DNA of 43,234 nucleotides from JASFYU01 sp045046905. Its GTDB lineage: Bacteria; Bacteroidota; Bacteroidia; Flavobacteriales; Flavobacteriaceae. Under the pieces are notes generated by a model. That model was not told where the DNA came from and ran no database searches. It saw only the letters and a list, made by a program, of their open reading frames with translations. This document shows positions 1 through 8,278 of this stretch, piece after piece. Where the stretch lies: assembly GCA_045046905.1 (NCBI GenBank), contig JASFYU010000113.1, positions 1-43,234 of the forward strand. The letters are read 5' to 3'. How positions within the stretch are numbered: position 1 is the first letter of the stretch; each line of letters begins with the position of its first letter. A program made the position numbers and the translations under genes.

Positions 1-37
1 TTTTTGAAATATCCAGATATTCCTTCAAATTTTCCAT
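1..37 (-). CDS. Possible 5' end of a gene leaving the left edge
   Basis: Read on the minus strand, an ATG at 37-35 opens a frame that stays open to the window edge and would encode MENLKEYLDISK. Only 12 residues are visible, so no family can be named. The position suits a gene transcribed divergently from the one at 139, with about 100 bases between them for promoters. A frame this short could be open by chance. Confidence 0.3.
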   Translation of the reverse strand, partial: MENLKEYLDISK

Positions 38-138
38 TTCAAATCTTAGCTTTTATTTGTATTCTGTAGATTAAATCTTAGGTCGAACTCAGGTTTGTAA
101 GGTCTGGCATCTATTTCGACAAATGAAGAAATTAAAAT

Positions 139-636
139 ATGAAGCATTTTCTTGCAGTCTTGATGCTAGTTTCTGGGTTATATTCAAGTCAAGCCCAAGA
201 AATGAATCCTGAACAACTCATCAAAATCATTACCCAAGCTGTCGACAGCTCAGTAAGCAGTGTGAATTCTGTTGAATTTGTATATAAAAAAACTCCGCAA
301 GTATGTATTTATGATGAAAATGCCAATAGAATGCGGATTATTTCTCCTATCATAAAACGAGAAGAGCTAGAGGAAGAACAACTATTAAATGCTCTTGTTG
401 CCAACTTTCATTCAGCTCTCGATGTCAAATATGCCCTGAGCGACGAAATTATCTGGGCGGTTTTCACACATCCTTTAAAAGAGCTTTCAAGACATCAAAT
501 TTTAGATGCAATCAATCAGGTCTATTCTGCCAATATTACCTTTGGAAGCACGTATTCAAGCACAAATCTAATTTTCCCAGGAAACACAAAGAAAAGAGAA
601 GAACCCAGACGAAAAAAAATAATCCAACGCCTCTAG
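139..636 (+). CDS. Small secreted protein of unknown function
   Basis: This 165-residue protein starts with a typical signal peptide (MKHFLAVLMLVSGLYSSQAQ, likely cut after SQA), so it is probably exported. The mature part is hydrophilic and ends in a strongly basic tail (KKREEPRRKKIIQRL). I recognise no domain and see no cysteines suggesting a metal site beyond a single one near residue 56. It stands alone: a palindrome lies directly behind its stop, and the next gene is convergent. The ATG at 139 follows an A-rich stretch, usual for flavobacterial starts. It could be lineage-specific; the function is unknown. Confidence 0.7.
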   Translation: MKHFLAVLMLVSGLYSSQAQEMNPEQLIKIITQAVDSSVSSVNSVEFVYKKTPQVCIYDENANRMRIISPIIKREELEEEQLLNALVANFHSALDVKYALSDEIIWAVFTHPLKELSRHQILDAINQVYSANITFGSTYSSTNLIFPGNTKKREEPRRKKIIQRL

Positions 637-637
637 A

Positions 638-655
638 CCTGAATTCGAACTCAGG
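638..655. terminator. TTCGAA-centred palindrome between convergent genes
   Basis: CCTGAATTCGAACTCAGG is an 18-base inverted repeat with one mismatch between its arms. It fits between the stop codon of the gene ending at 636 and that of the convergent gene ending at 658. A near-identical perfect copy lies at 21107-21128, also between convergent genes, and a half copy at 83-96. A hairpin here could stop transcription from both sides, although no long T-run follows. Confidence 0.45.
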
Positions 656-657
656 CT

Positions 658-1197
658 CTAAAAGCCATATTCTGGCACCTTGCCTTTTACCCCTCTAAAA
701 AACGATCTGTAATAGTTGAAATCCGCTTCTTTGTTCTGGGTCGGAAAATGAGGCTCTGAAACTTTTATCTGTTTCTTACCATAGTCAAAAGCGACCATCA
801 CCACGGGCACATTGGCCGCTTTGGCAATATAGTAAAACCCTGTTTTCCATGTTGTCACTCTTTTTCGGGTTCCTTCTGGGGAAATGGCTAATCTGAATTT
901 TTTGTGTTCTTTGAAAATTTGAGCTATGGCCGTTACGGTATCACTGCTTTTACTCCTGTCGATTGGGGTGCCGCCCATCCATCTAAAATACCACTCAAAA
1001 GGAAACTTGAAAAGACTTTTCTTGCCAATAAAATTAATCTGGGCATTCCAGACCCGTCGTATCAAAAGCCCTAAAAAGAAATCTACCCAACTGGTATGGG
1101 GTACGATTATAAAAACACATTTATCTAGATTAGGAAAAGTACCGACTACCGACCAGCCCAATAATTTAAAATAGATGAATTTGGCTAGAGTCTGCAT
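658..1197 (-). CDS. PlsC-like 1-acylglycerol-3-phosphate acyltransferase family protein
   Basis: This 179-residue protein belongs to the PlsC/LPLAT acyltransferase superfamily, which moves acyl chains from acyl-ACP or acyl-CoA to lysophospholipids or related acceptors at the inner membrane. The catalytic H-x4-D motif is at residues 34-39 (HTSWVD), the acceptor-binding GGTPIDRS block at about 75-82 and EGTR at 108-111. It is shorter than true PlsC (about 240 residues) and lacks a long N-terminal membrane segment, so the acceptor may not be lysophosphatidic acid. It appears to be a single-gene unit. I did not find a clear promoter in the 109 bases upstream. Confidence 0.85.
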   Translation of the reverse strand: MQTLAKFIYFKLLGWSVVGTFPNLDKCVFIIVPHTSWVDFFLGLLIRRVWNAQINFIGKKSLFKFPFEWYFRWMGGTPIDRSKSSDTVTAIAQIFKEHKKFRLAISPEGTRKRVTTWKTGFYYIAKAANVPVVMVAFDYGKKQIKVSEPHFPTQNKEADFNYYRSFFRGVKGKVPEYGF

Positions 1198-1306
1198 TGA
1201 TACTTAGGGGGTAACTAAACGGGTGAATGAACGAATAAGGTAGTTAAAAAAAAGCAATTATGACCTTTCTCACTCCCATCGAAAGCTTGTAAGACCAATA
1301 AAACTA

Positions 1307-2434
1307 CTATATTTTCTGATAAATAGATCTGAGTTTATCATAGGTCATGATATGGCGCCAATTCTTGCCTAATGCGTTCTCCCAAAGTGGATGCATATTG
1401 ATGGCGACCTTAATCATGGTATCATAATCACTATCACTAAGATTGGCACATATACCTTTCGGAAATGAAATGCCATGTTTTTCTTTCATTTTGTTAAAAA
1501 GCACAACGCCTTCAGGATAATATTCTTCTAAATGTTGAAAAACCAAACAATTACCAATACCGTGTTTAATGCCCAATAGGTATGATAAGCCATAGCTTAT
1601 GGCATGGGCAACACCCACCTGTGAATAGGCTATACTCATACCGCCATGCCAAGAGGCCATCATTAACATATCTCTTGAATCGGAGGGTGACGGGTTGCCT
1701 AGAAAAACCTCCTGACAAAGCTCCATTGCTTTTTCTCCATAGCTTTGACTAAAAGCGTTCAAGTAGGTACCCTTAAGAGATTCTACACAATGAATATAAC
1801 AGTCCATACCAGTATAGAACCATTGTTTCTTTGAAACCCCTTGAACAAGATCGGGGTCTAAGATTACCTGATCAAAAGTCGTATAATCAGAATTAATACC
1901 TAACTTTTTCTCAGGGCCCAATAAAACTGTCGTACGTGAAACTTCGGCTCCTGTACCACTGATTGTAGGTACACCCACATGATATATCGATGGTTTTTGA
2001 ACCAGATCCCAACCCTGATAGTCAGAGGCCCCACCCTTATTGGTCAACAATATGGCTACGGCTTTGGACAGATCGAGTAAAGAGCCCCCACCAATACCTA
2101 CAATGCCTGATGGCGGCTCTGAGAACTCATTTTTTATTCTTCGCACCAAGGCATCGACCTGCGTGGTTTTAGGTTCTTGGTCGGCCGACACAAAGATCAA
2201 CTGATCATTGAAAATCAACGGAATTCTATTCGCCAATTCTTTTTCTTCAAAAACATCGTCTACCAAAAAAATAAAAGGGGCCTCTGAATGCTTCCTCTTA
2301 GGCAATAATATTTCTCCTAACTGATCGAAACTTCCTCTGCCGAATACCACTCTGGGTACCATCGGAAAATTCTTGTATTTCTTTGGCTTAAGGGTGGGTA
2401 TATTTTTTACTTCAATATCTTTCTTTATCTCCAT
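1307..2434 (-). CDS. kdnB: KdnB-like iron-containing alcohol dehydrogenase (Kdo 8-oxidase)
   Basis: This 375-residue protein is a group III (iron-dependent) alcohol dehydrogenase: GGGSLLDLSKA binds the cofactor, PTISGTGAE follows, and the metal-site blocks GMDCYIHCVES, GVAHAISYG and KHGIGNCL are present. From memory, the start region (VVFGRGSFDQLGEIL), the DYQGWDL segment and the metal region resemble Shewanella KdnB, which oxidises C8 of Kdo so that KdnA can aminate it to 8-amino-Kdo. The location supports this: it is the last gene of a unit with kdsB and an HAD hydrolase, four bases behind the latter. No KdnA aminotransferase is in view. Another Kdo-like or sugar-alcohol substrate remains possible. 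Confidence 0.75.
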   Translation of the reverse strand: MEIKKDIEVKNIPTLKPKKYKNFPMVPRVVFGRGSFDQLGEILLPKRKHSEAPFIFLVDDVFEEKELANRIPLIFNDQLIFVSADQEPKTTQVDALVRRIKNEFSEPPSGIVGIGGGSLLDLSKAVAILLTNKGGASDYQGWDLVQKPSIYHVGVPTISGTGAEVSRTTVLLGPEKKLGINSDYTTFDQVILDPDLVQGVSKKQWFYTGMDCYIHCVESLKGTYLNAFSQSYGEKAMELCQEVFLGNPSPSDSRDMLMMASWHGGMSIAYSQVGVAHAISYGLSYLLGIKHGIGNCLVFQHLEEYYPEGVVLFNKMKEKHGISFPKGICANLSDSDYDTMIKVAINMHPLWENALGKNWRHIMTYDKLRSIYQKI

Positions 2435-2438
2435 AGCA

Positions 2439-3140
2439 TTAATTCAAATACTGTAAAATATCGGTCAACTTATGTATTGTCAGATAATTAGACTTTTGAT
2501 CCTCTACCGATACTTCTTCATGTTGCCAAGTGGTATGAAATGGAACGTGCACCGCATTGGCACCTATATTCAATAAGGGCAATACATCTGATTTCAGGGA
2601 GTTACCTATCATTAAGAATTCTTTGACATCAATTTCCAAATGATTCAATAAATTTAAATAATTTTCTTCTTTTTTATCACTTAAAACCTCAACATGATGA
2701 AAGTATTTGGATAAATTCGATTTTTCTAATTTCCTTTCCTGATCCAAAAGATCGCCTTTGGTCAAAACAATTAATCGATATTCATTACTTAATTTCTCTA
2801 AGACTTCCTTAACACCATCTAACAATTCGACAGGCTGTTTGATCATCTTCTTACCTAGATTCAATATTTTGGTAATCGTTGCTTGTGAAATGTTATTATT
2901 TGATATTTCAAGAGCAGATTCTACCATAGAGAGCATAAACCCTTTGATACCATACCCATAAAGCCCCAGATTCCTCATCTCCATTTTAAAAAGCTCTTGA
3001 TCTATTTTATTTTTGGTTTCATAGCCTTCTAAAAGTTCTGAAAACTGCTCTTCGGTCTCTCTAAAATACGTTTCATTGACCCAAAGTGTATCGTCGGCAT
3101 CAAAGCCGATAACTGAAATATTACCATAATCTATTTCCAT
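2439..3140 (-). CDS. HAD family hydrolase
   Basis: This is a 233-residue haloacid-dehalogenase superfamily hydrolase. Motif I is DADDT at residues 14-18, with Asp14 as nucleophile and Asp16 as acid/base. A helical cap follows (about 20-100), then VLTKGD as motif II and GNSLKSDV as motif IV. It resembles the YjjG/phosphoglycolate-phosphatase type with a C1 cap rather than KdsC, which is smaller and capless, so it need not be the Kdo-8-phosphate phosphatase. Its start overlaps the end of kdsB by 10 bases and its stop lies four bases before kdnB, so the three are surely co-transcribed. A phosphatase acting on a Kdo-pathway intermediate is an inference. Confidence 0.8.
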   Translation of the reverse strand: MEIDYGNISVIGFDADDTLWVNETYFRETEEQFSELLEGYETKNKIDQELFKMEMRNLGLYGYGIKGFMLSMVESALEISNNNISQATITKILNLGKKMIKQPVELLDGVKEVLEKLSNEYRLIVLTKGDLLDQERKLEKSNLSKYFHHVEVLSDKKEENYLNLLNHLEIDVKEFLMIGNSLKSDVLPLLNIGANAVHVPFHTTWQHEEVSVEDQKSNYLTIHKLTDILQYLN

Positions 3141-3859
3141 GCCTCTTGTGCCCTTTTTAAATCCTCAGGGGTATCAATTTCTATACCAGATACGTTGGTT
3201 TCTACCATTTTGATCTTTTTGCCATATTCCAAGTATCGAATCGCCTCTATTTTTTCTGTGCCTTCCAAGGCTAACATAGGCAGACGCTGAAAGTCCATCA
3301 ATGCACTTTTTCGAAATGCATAGATTCCTTTGTGCTTATAATATGTACTTTCAACTTCTTTGTCTCTTGGGTATGGAATGGGCGACCGTGAAAAATATAG
3401 CGCAAAATTCCTATTGTCCACGATAACCTTTACCGTATTCGGGTTGGTGATTTCGTCCCAATCGGAAATACGTACCATCAATGAGGCCAAGTCTATTTCC
3501 TTTTCGGTGTCAGTTTTAAAAACGTCTAATACTCCAATTAAGCTTTCCCTGTCGGTAAAAGGTTCATCTCCCTGTACGTTAACAATAATATCGACCTCCA
3601 TATCGGAAACCGCTTCTGCTATTCGATCACTACCACAATCATGCTCTTCGACACTCATAATGGCCTCACCACCAGCATTGGTAATGGTGTCATAAATTAT
3701 AGTACTATCAGTAACTACATAAACGGCATCGAACAATTGTGTTCCTAAGGCTGCCTCATATGTTCTAAGGATTACGGGCTTGCCCGACAAGTCTTGCATC
3801 AGCTTGGCCGGAAATCTTGATGCGGCATATCTTGCCGGTATCATTGCAATAATTCTCAC
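3131..3859 (-). CDS. kdsB: 3-deoxy-manno-octulosonate cytidylyltransferase (CMP-Kdo synthetase)
   Basis: KdsB activates Kdo with CTP to CMP-Kdo in the cytosol, the step before transfer to lipid A. The 242-residue length is normal. The N-terminal nucleotide-binding signature is clear (PARYAASRFPAKLMQDLSGK, about residues 7-26), as are HDCGSDRIAEA, the catalytic NVQGDEPF block at about 95-102, and the C-terminal GIEIDTPEDLKRAQ. It overlaps the HAD gene downstream by 10 bases. Because a kdnB-like gene sits in the same unit, the true substrate may be 8-amino-Kdo, as described for Shewanella KdsB; the sequence alone cannot settle that. Confidence 0.92.
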   Translation of the reverse strand: MRIIAMIPARYAASRFPAKLMQDLSGKPVILRTYEAALGTQLFDAVYVVTDSTIIYDTITNAGGEAIMSVEEHDCGSDRIAEAVSDMEVDIIVNVQGDEPFTDRESLIGVLDVFKTDTEKEIDLASLMVRISDWDEITNPNTVKVIVDNRNFALYFSRSPIPYPRDKEVESTYYKHKGIYAFRKSALMDFQRLPMLALEGTEKIEAIRYLEYGKKIKMVETNVSGIEIDTPEDLKRAQEAWK

Positions 3860-3880
3860 TTTATTTTTTTTAGGTTGGTT

Positions 3881-4450
3881 TTATCTTTTGGCCTTAGGCC
3901 TTAGTCTTTGATATATTATAAAGATTAGTATCAGAATGATGATTACTATCACCGCAGCCAAAATAGGCACAAAAATAGATGCCGTAGTAACTACTACGGC
4001 AGCAACTGTTTCAACAGTGGACACCAAAGGATTCGCAAGGCCACCGGTAGTGGCCGTTGAAGCCAACCTGCCGGCAGCCCCTGCCCCTTTTATAGCTACA
4101 GCCGTACCACCGCCCGCAATAATAGCCAAGGACCAAGTAACCACAGGGTCTAAATCAATGACTGTGGAGACCATTACAGCTGTTCCTGCAATAGCTGCCA
4201 ACGGAATTGCAAAACTATCTAAAAGATTATCGATATAAGGAATAAAATAAGCAAATATTTCTACAGCCGTAGCCACCCCAAGGGTCATAACTGCCGCCAG
4301 ACTACCAATCCATTCCCAACTATCATTGAGGTTCCAAATATCAAAATAAGAGGCCAAACTCAATGCAAACAAGGGTAGAAAAACCCGAAAGCCTACAGAG
4401 GCCGCAAGTCCAACTCCCAAGAATATACTAATTACGGTTTCTGAGGTCAT
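3881..4450 (-). CDS. DUF4126 family membrane protein
   Basis: This 189-residue protein is highly hydrophobic, with about five to six membrane spans. The first runs through SIFLGVGLAASVGFRVFLP, and a very hydrophobic last span (IVIIILILIFIIYQ) is followed by the basic tail RLRPKAKR, which suggests a cytoplasmic C-terminus. The opening GLAAS-GFRVFLPLF pattern and the Gly/Ala/Thr-rich middle (GAGAAGRLASTATTGG) are those of the DUF4126 family, whose function is unknown. It lies 21 bases upstream of kdsB on the same strand and 25 bases behind the helicase gene, so it may share their transcript. Confidence 0.75.
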   Translation of the reverse strand: MTSETVISIFLGVGLAASVGFRVFLPLFALSLASYFDIWNLNDSWEWIGSLAAVMTLGVATAVEIFAYFIPYIDNLLDSFAIPLAAIAGTAVMVSTVIDLDPVVTWSLAIIAGGGTAVAIKGAGAAGRLASTATTGGLANPLVSTVETVAAVVVTTASIFVPILAAVIVIIILILIFIIYQRLRPKAKR

Positions 4451-4475
4451 CCTAAAAAGTTTACACTAAAATATA

Positions 4476-5915
4476 TTATTCCGAATCAACAAAAAAATCG
4501 TTCTTAAACCCAATGAGGTACAGCACATTTTTAGCTCGAGTCACCGCGGTATACAACCATCTCAAATATTCTTTATCAGGACCATTGGGTAGATAAGGTT
4601 GTTCTACAAAAACGGTATTCCATTGTCCTCCCTGAGATTTATGGCATGTAATCGCATATGAAAATTTTACTTGAAGGGCATTAAAGAATTTATTATTCTT
4701 TACCGCCAAGAATTTTTTGTACTTCGATTTTTCATTTTCATAATCTTTCATGACTTCTTGGTATAATCGGTTACCATCCTCATAAGACAATGATGGGGTC
4801 ACTGCGGCAATAGTATCTAATATCAATACGGTCTCAAAGGGTTTTTGGTTAGGGTAATCGACCATTTTCACCTTGACCTCGGCAAATTTAAAACCATACA
4901 ATTCTTTTATTGCAAAAATTTCAAGAACCTCGATAATATCACCATTGGCAATAAAACCGGCTTCCGAATTGGGCTTTAGCCAAAAGTAATTGTTCTTGAC
5001 CACCATCATATAATCTCCTACGGCTATTTCATTCTCTAAATACAGAATGCGATTACGAATATTCTCATTGTAAAGATTTGCTCTTTTATTGGAACGAACA
5101 ATGATAGTAGTTTCCTCTTTTCCGTTGATAGCATATGACTCGTCAATCGCCTCCTGAATTTCGTCGCCATCGATCAGACGAATAATATCTTTAAAAGGCT
5201 TCACATCGAATTGAAAAGAATCAAAAAAACTGCCTTCCAATTGCTCTCTCAACAGGGTAGCATTGATAAGTATTCCTGAATTTTCAGCTTGACGCACTAC
5301 CTCGTCCAATTCAATTTTTATTACCTCCTTATTATAGTTAAGAGCCAATTTGTCCTCGTCCAAGGCAGGGCTCAGATCAAGATGTACCGGTGGCAACTGG
5401 GCCGTATCCCCGATTAACATAAGTTTACAATTATGGCCTGAATAAACAAACAGTACCAAATCATCGAGCAAAGAACCATTTTCGAACAATTTGGAATCAG
5501 TGGGGGTATCAGGAATCATTGAGGCCTCATCAACAATAAAAATAGTATTCCTATGCTTGTTCGGAGCCAGTACAAACTGCACACCGCCACCGCTCTGTTT
5601 TTTAGGAAAATATATCTTCCTATGAATTGTAAATGCCTGAGTATTCGAATAGCTCGCCATCACCTTGGCAGCTCTGCCCGTTGGGGCCATGAGAACAGAT
5701 TTCATAGTAGACTTCCATAAAGAACCGACAAGGGTGCCAATCAAGGTGGTTTTGCCAGTACCAGCAAAACCCTTCAGAAGAAAGACCTGCTCTTTTTCCT
5801 TCGACAGTATATAAGCGGAAAATTTCTGCAATGCTACCAATTGCTTAGGTGTAGGTGCGTGCGGAAATTGATCTTTGAGCAACTGGTAAAAAGAGGTTTC
5901 TGTAAGCAAGTTCAT
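4476..5915 (-). CDS. RecD-like / superfamily 1 ATP-dependent DNA helicase
   Basis: This 479-residue AAA-type ATPase belongs to the RecD/Pif1-like branch of SF1 helicases. Walker A is GFAGTGKT at residues 49-56, MAPTGRAAKVM is motif Ia, FIVDEASMI is Walker B, and MLIGDTAQLPP is motif III. The C-terminal UvrD_C_2 part holds AITCHKSQGGQW and WLYTAVTRAKNVLYLIG. It lacks the N-terminal region of true RecD and no recB or recC is nearby, so it is probably a stand-alone helicase in DNA repair or replication restart. It is the first gene of the minus-strand block ending with kdnB. The ATG at 5915 lies only about 8 bases from a -7-like element. Confidence 0.85.
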   Translation of the reverse strand: MNLLTETSFYQLLKDQFPHAPTPKQLVALQKFSAYILSKEKEQVFLLKGFAGTGKTTLIGTLVGSLWKSTMKSVLMAPTGRAAKVMASYSNTQAFTIHRKIYFPKKQSGGGVQFVLAPNKHRNTIFIVDEASMIPDTPTDSKLFENGSLLDDLVLFVYSGHNCKLMLIGDTAQLPPVHLDLSPALDEDKLALNYNKEVIKIELDEVVRQAENSGILINATLLREQLEGSFFDSFQFDVKPFKDIIRLIDGDEIQEAIDESYAINGKEETTIIVRSNKRANLYNENIRNRILYLENEIAVGDYMMVVKNNYFWLKPNSEAGFIANGDIIEVLEIFAIKELYGFKFAEVKVKMVDYPNQKPFETVLILDTIAAVTPSLSYEDGNRLYQEVMKDYENEKSKYKKFLAVKNNKFFNALQVKFSYAITCHKSQGGQWNTVFVEQPYLPNGPDKEYLRWLYTAVTRAKNVLYLIGFKNDFFVDSE

Positions 5916-5922
5916 AAGTATT

Positions 5923-5930
5923 CAAATATA
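5923..5930 (-). promoter_or_regulatory. Candidate -7 element for the helicase gene
   Basis: On the minus strand this reads TATATTTG, a match to the Bacteroidota -7 consensus TAnnTTTG. It ends eight bases before the ATG at 5915, so the transcript would have almost no leader. No good TTTG at the expected 19-base spacing is visible, so it may be chance. Confidence 0.25.
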
Positions 5931-6140
5931 ACCATGATTTTCTGGTGAAAACCCTTTATGACCCAGAATCTACATAAATCATACTAACTTTTGAGCATAA
6001 CATAGCACGATCCTCTAGCCATTTCAAAGCGATTAAAAATTCACTCTTATCTCTTAAAGCTGTGTACTGCCCTATTTTGAATTAAAACCAACCATTCTAA
6101 AATCGAAACATAAAATATTAGGCAGTTTCCAAAAAAATTG

Positions 6141-6148
6141 TAGATTTG
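6141..6148 (+). promoter_or_regulatory. Candidate -7 element for the 6181-8181 operon
   Basis: TAGATTTG matches the Bacteroidota -7 consensus TAnnTTTG and lies 32 bases before the ATG at 6181, giving a leader of about 25 bases. There is no clear TTTG 19 bases upstream, so support rests on the -7 box and its position. Confidence 0.4.
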
Positions 6149-6180
6149 TGTCAACCACTAAATATAAATATACTTACGAA

Positions 6181-6828
6181 ATGAAGACCATAATACAAAT
6201 TGTACTTTGGATTGCCTGTATAGGTTTAGGTTATATGATTTATAATTCTGTTACCGGACCCATCAGGTTCAATGAGGTGAAACAAGAGCGTTTCGCAAAA
6301 GTTGTTGCCAAGCTAAAAGATATCAGAAACTCACAAGAAGCCTACAAAACCGTAAAAGGTAAATATGCTAACGATTTCACTACGCTTATCGGTTTCGTCG
6401 ACGCTGGAAAATATATCATAACTCAGCAAAGAGATTCTTCATATATGGAGTATGACAAAACGTATCAAATCGATTTACTAAAAGAAGTTAAGATTATTGA
6501 CACATTAGGCTTTGTTTCGGTCAAAGATTCTTTGTTCAAAAATGATGATCGCTACAAAAGTATGATGAACGTACCCGGAGCTCAGAACGGTGAGAAATTT
6601 GAAATGAAATCGACTATAATCAGCAAAGGAAGTTATAGGGCTCCTGTCTTCGAGGTCAAGGTAGAGAAAAAGGTTATTTTATATGACCAACCTGATGATC
6701 TTCTCGCAAAGGAGAATACCGAAATCGGAGTTGATCAGGTGAATGGATCTGCAATTATAGTTGGGTCGCTCGAAGAAGTAAGCACCAGTGGTAACTGGCC
6801 TCCTGTTTATGATAGAGAACAAGATTAA
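6181..6828 (+). CDS. Pilin-shaped membrane-anchored protein of unknown function
   Basis: This 215-residue protein has one N-terminal membrane segment (IIQIVLWIACIGLGYMIYN, about 4-22), then an amphipathic helix with AKVVAKLKDIRNSQEAYK and KGKYANDFTTLIGF, and a beta-rich remainder. This layout resembles type IV pseudopilins, but the prepilin peptidase site and the conserved Glu5 are absent, so it is only a look-alike. The ATG at 6181 is preferred over an in-frame GTG at 6148, because that GTG overlaps the likely promoter. It is first in a three-gene unit and overlaps the DUF3822 gene by 20 bases. I believe homologues are frequent in flavobacteria but know no function. Confidence 0.75.
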   Translation: MKTIIQIVLWIACIGLGYMIYNSVTGPIRFNEVKQERFAKVVAKLKDIRNSQEAYKTVKGKYANDFTTLIGFVDAGKYIITQQRDSSYMEYDKTYQIDLLKEVKIIDTLGFVSVKDSLFKNDDRYKSMMNVPGAQNGEKFEMKSTIISKGSYRAPVFEVKVEKKVILYDQPDDLLAKENTEIGVDQVNGSAIIVGSLEEVSTSGNWPPVYDREQD

Positions 6829-7642
6829 TACTATCGAAGTAAAAACAACAGAAGACTTTCATAAACTGTCCATTCAAGTTAGCTTGAATGGACTTTCTTT
6901 TTGTATTCTCGATACTATAGCAAATTCTATAGTACTTTCTCAAAGTGCCGTTTTTGACAAACAACTAACGCCCCTAGAAGTACAAAAGAAACTACAATCA
7001 CTTTTCGAGAAGCACGATATTGTTCAAAGACAATTCTCAGAGGTATTGGTCATTCATAAAAATGAATTTTTCAATTTGGTTCCTAAAGCATTGTTCGATG
7101 CTGGCGAATTACCCAACTACCTAAAATTCAATACAAGGCTTCTTACAAATGACCATATCGTCTTCGATGAGATTAGTAGCTATGACATCGTGAATGTATA
7201 CGTTCCCTTTACGAATATCAACAATTATATTTTTGATCTTTTTGGTGAATTCGAGTTTCAGCATACGGCTACAATAATGATACATACCCTATTGAACAGT
7301 AAACTTAATGGAGAGAAACCTGTATGTTATGTTTATGTGACCCCTAATGAGATGGCTATTACCGTAATCTCACACAAGAAATTAATAGTGTATAATAGCT
7401 ATAATTTCAATACCAGAGAAGATTTTATCTACTATGTACTTTTCACCTTGGAGCAGTTACAACTAGATACTGAAAACACGGCTCTAAAACTCTTTGGCGC
7501 TATTGAGGAAGGTGATGAAATCTATGACATCTGCTATAAATATGTCAAGCAAGTCTCTATTTTTATTCCATCAAATCCGGCATACCCCATATTGAACATT
7601 GACCGAGATTCTATCGATTTCACAATGCTAAGCACCCTATAA
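6809..7642 (+). CDS. DUF3822 family protein
   Basis: This 277-residue soluble protein matches the Bacteroidota DUF3822 family, known to me by its overall pattern (SFCILDTIANSIV near the start, VYVTPNEMAITVISHKKLIVYNSYNF in the middle, SNPAYPILNID at the end). Its alternating strands and the central 'protein reports on itself' hairpin suggest an actin-like/PilM-like ATPase fold, but I see no convincing phosphate loops. ATG at 6809 is chosen over GTG at 6788; either way it overlaps the pilin-shaped gene. Its stop overlaps the rsmD start: the last base of its TAA, at 7642, is the A of the rsmD ATG. Function unknown. Confidence 0.75.
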   Translation: MIENKINTIEVKTTEDFHKLSIQVSLNGLSFCILDTIANSIVLSQSAVFDKQLTPLEVQKKLQSLFEKHDIVQRQFSEVLVIHKNEFFNLVPKALFDAGELPNYLKFNTRLLTNDHIVFDEISSYDIVNVYVPFTNINNYIFDLFGEFEFQHTATIMIHTLLNSKLNGEKPVCYVYVTPNEMAITVISHKKLIVYNSYNFNTREDFIYYVLFTLEQLQLDTENTALKLFGAIEEGDEIYDICYKYVKQVSIFIPSNPAYPILNIDRDSIDFTMLSTL

Positions 7643-8181
7643 TGCGTATCATTTCAGGAAAACATAAGGGAAGGCATATCAAAGCACCCAAGAAGTTACC
7701 CGTTAGGCCTACCACCGATATGGCCAAAGAGGCACTCTTCAATATTTTAAACAATAGATACGATTTAGGAGGCATTCAAGTATTGGATCTTTTTGCGGGT
7801 ACAGGAAATATCAGTTATGAATTTGCCAGTAGGGGCACTGAACATATCACCTGTATCGACATCGACCACGGTTGTATAAAATTCATCTCTCAAACTTCTG
7901 AAGCCCTCGAATTTGGTATTACCACCGTAAAAAGTAATGTTTTCAATTATTTGGAAAAATCAAGGATAAAGGCCGATATCATATTTGCCGACCCTCCATA
8001 CGACATGTCTTTAGAAGAATTAACAAAAATCAACAGCCTGGTTTTCAAGAACAACTTGCTTTTAGAAAATGGCGTATTGATCATAGAACACTCCAAACAA
8101 ACAAAGCTCGAGCAGCTTGAATATTTTTCAGAGACACGAAAGTACGGAGGCTGTAATTTCAGCTTTTTTGAAGTCGGGTAG
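7642..8181 (+). CDS. rsmD: 16S rRNA (guanine-966-N2) methyltransferase RsmD
   Basis: RsmD methylates N2 of G966 in 16S rRNA using SAM during small-subunit maturation. The 179 residues hold the usual blocks: N-terminal MRIISGKHKGRHIKAP and RPTTDMAKEALFNIL, the SAM loop VLDLFAGTGNISYEFASRG at about 48-66, and the catalytic DPPY at about 116-119. The length is normal. It starts on the last base of the DUF3822 stop, so it is translationally linked to that gene and the pilin-shaped gene. The same neighbours may just share a promoter; nothing in the sequence links rRNA modification to the membrane protein. Confidence 0.9.
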   Translation: MRIISGKHKGRHIKAPKKLPVRPTTDMAKEALFNILNNRYDLGGIQVLDLFAGTGNISYEFASRGTEHITCIDIDHGCIKFISQTSEALEFGITTVKSNVFNYLEKSRIKADIIFADPPYDMSLEELTKINSLVFKNNLLLENGVLIIEHSKQTKLEQLEYFSETRKYGGCNFSFFEVG

Positions 8182-8278
8182 CAGAAAAGCCTCGTTATTC
8201 TTTACTACCTTTAGGCTAATAAACCTTATTTTCCTATTTTTTTCAACTGAGGGTATACTGCTCATTTGACTGTATTTT

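Noticed and set aside
3936..4238. 100-residue Ala/Thr/Val-rich plus-strand frame
   Set aside because: It is an antisense shadow of the DUF4126 gene, whose Gly/Ala-rich codons leave the opposite strand open.
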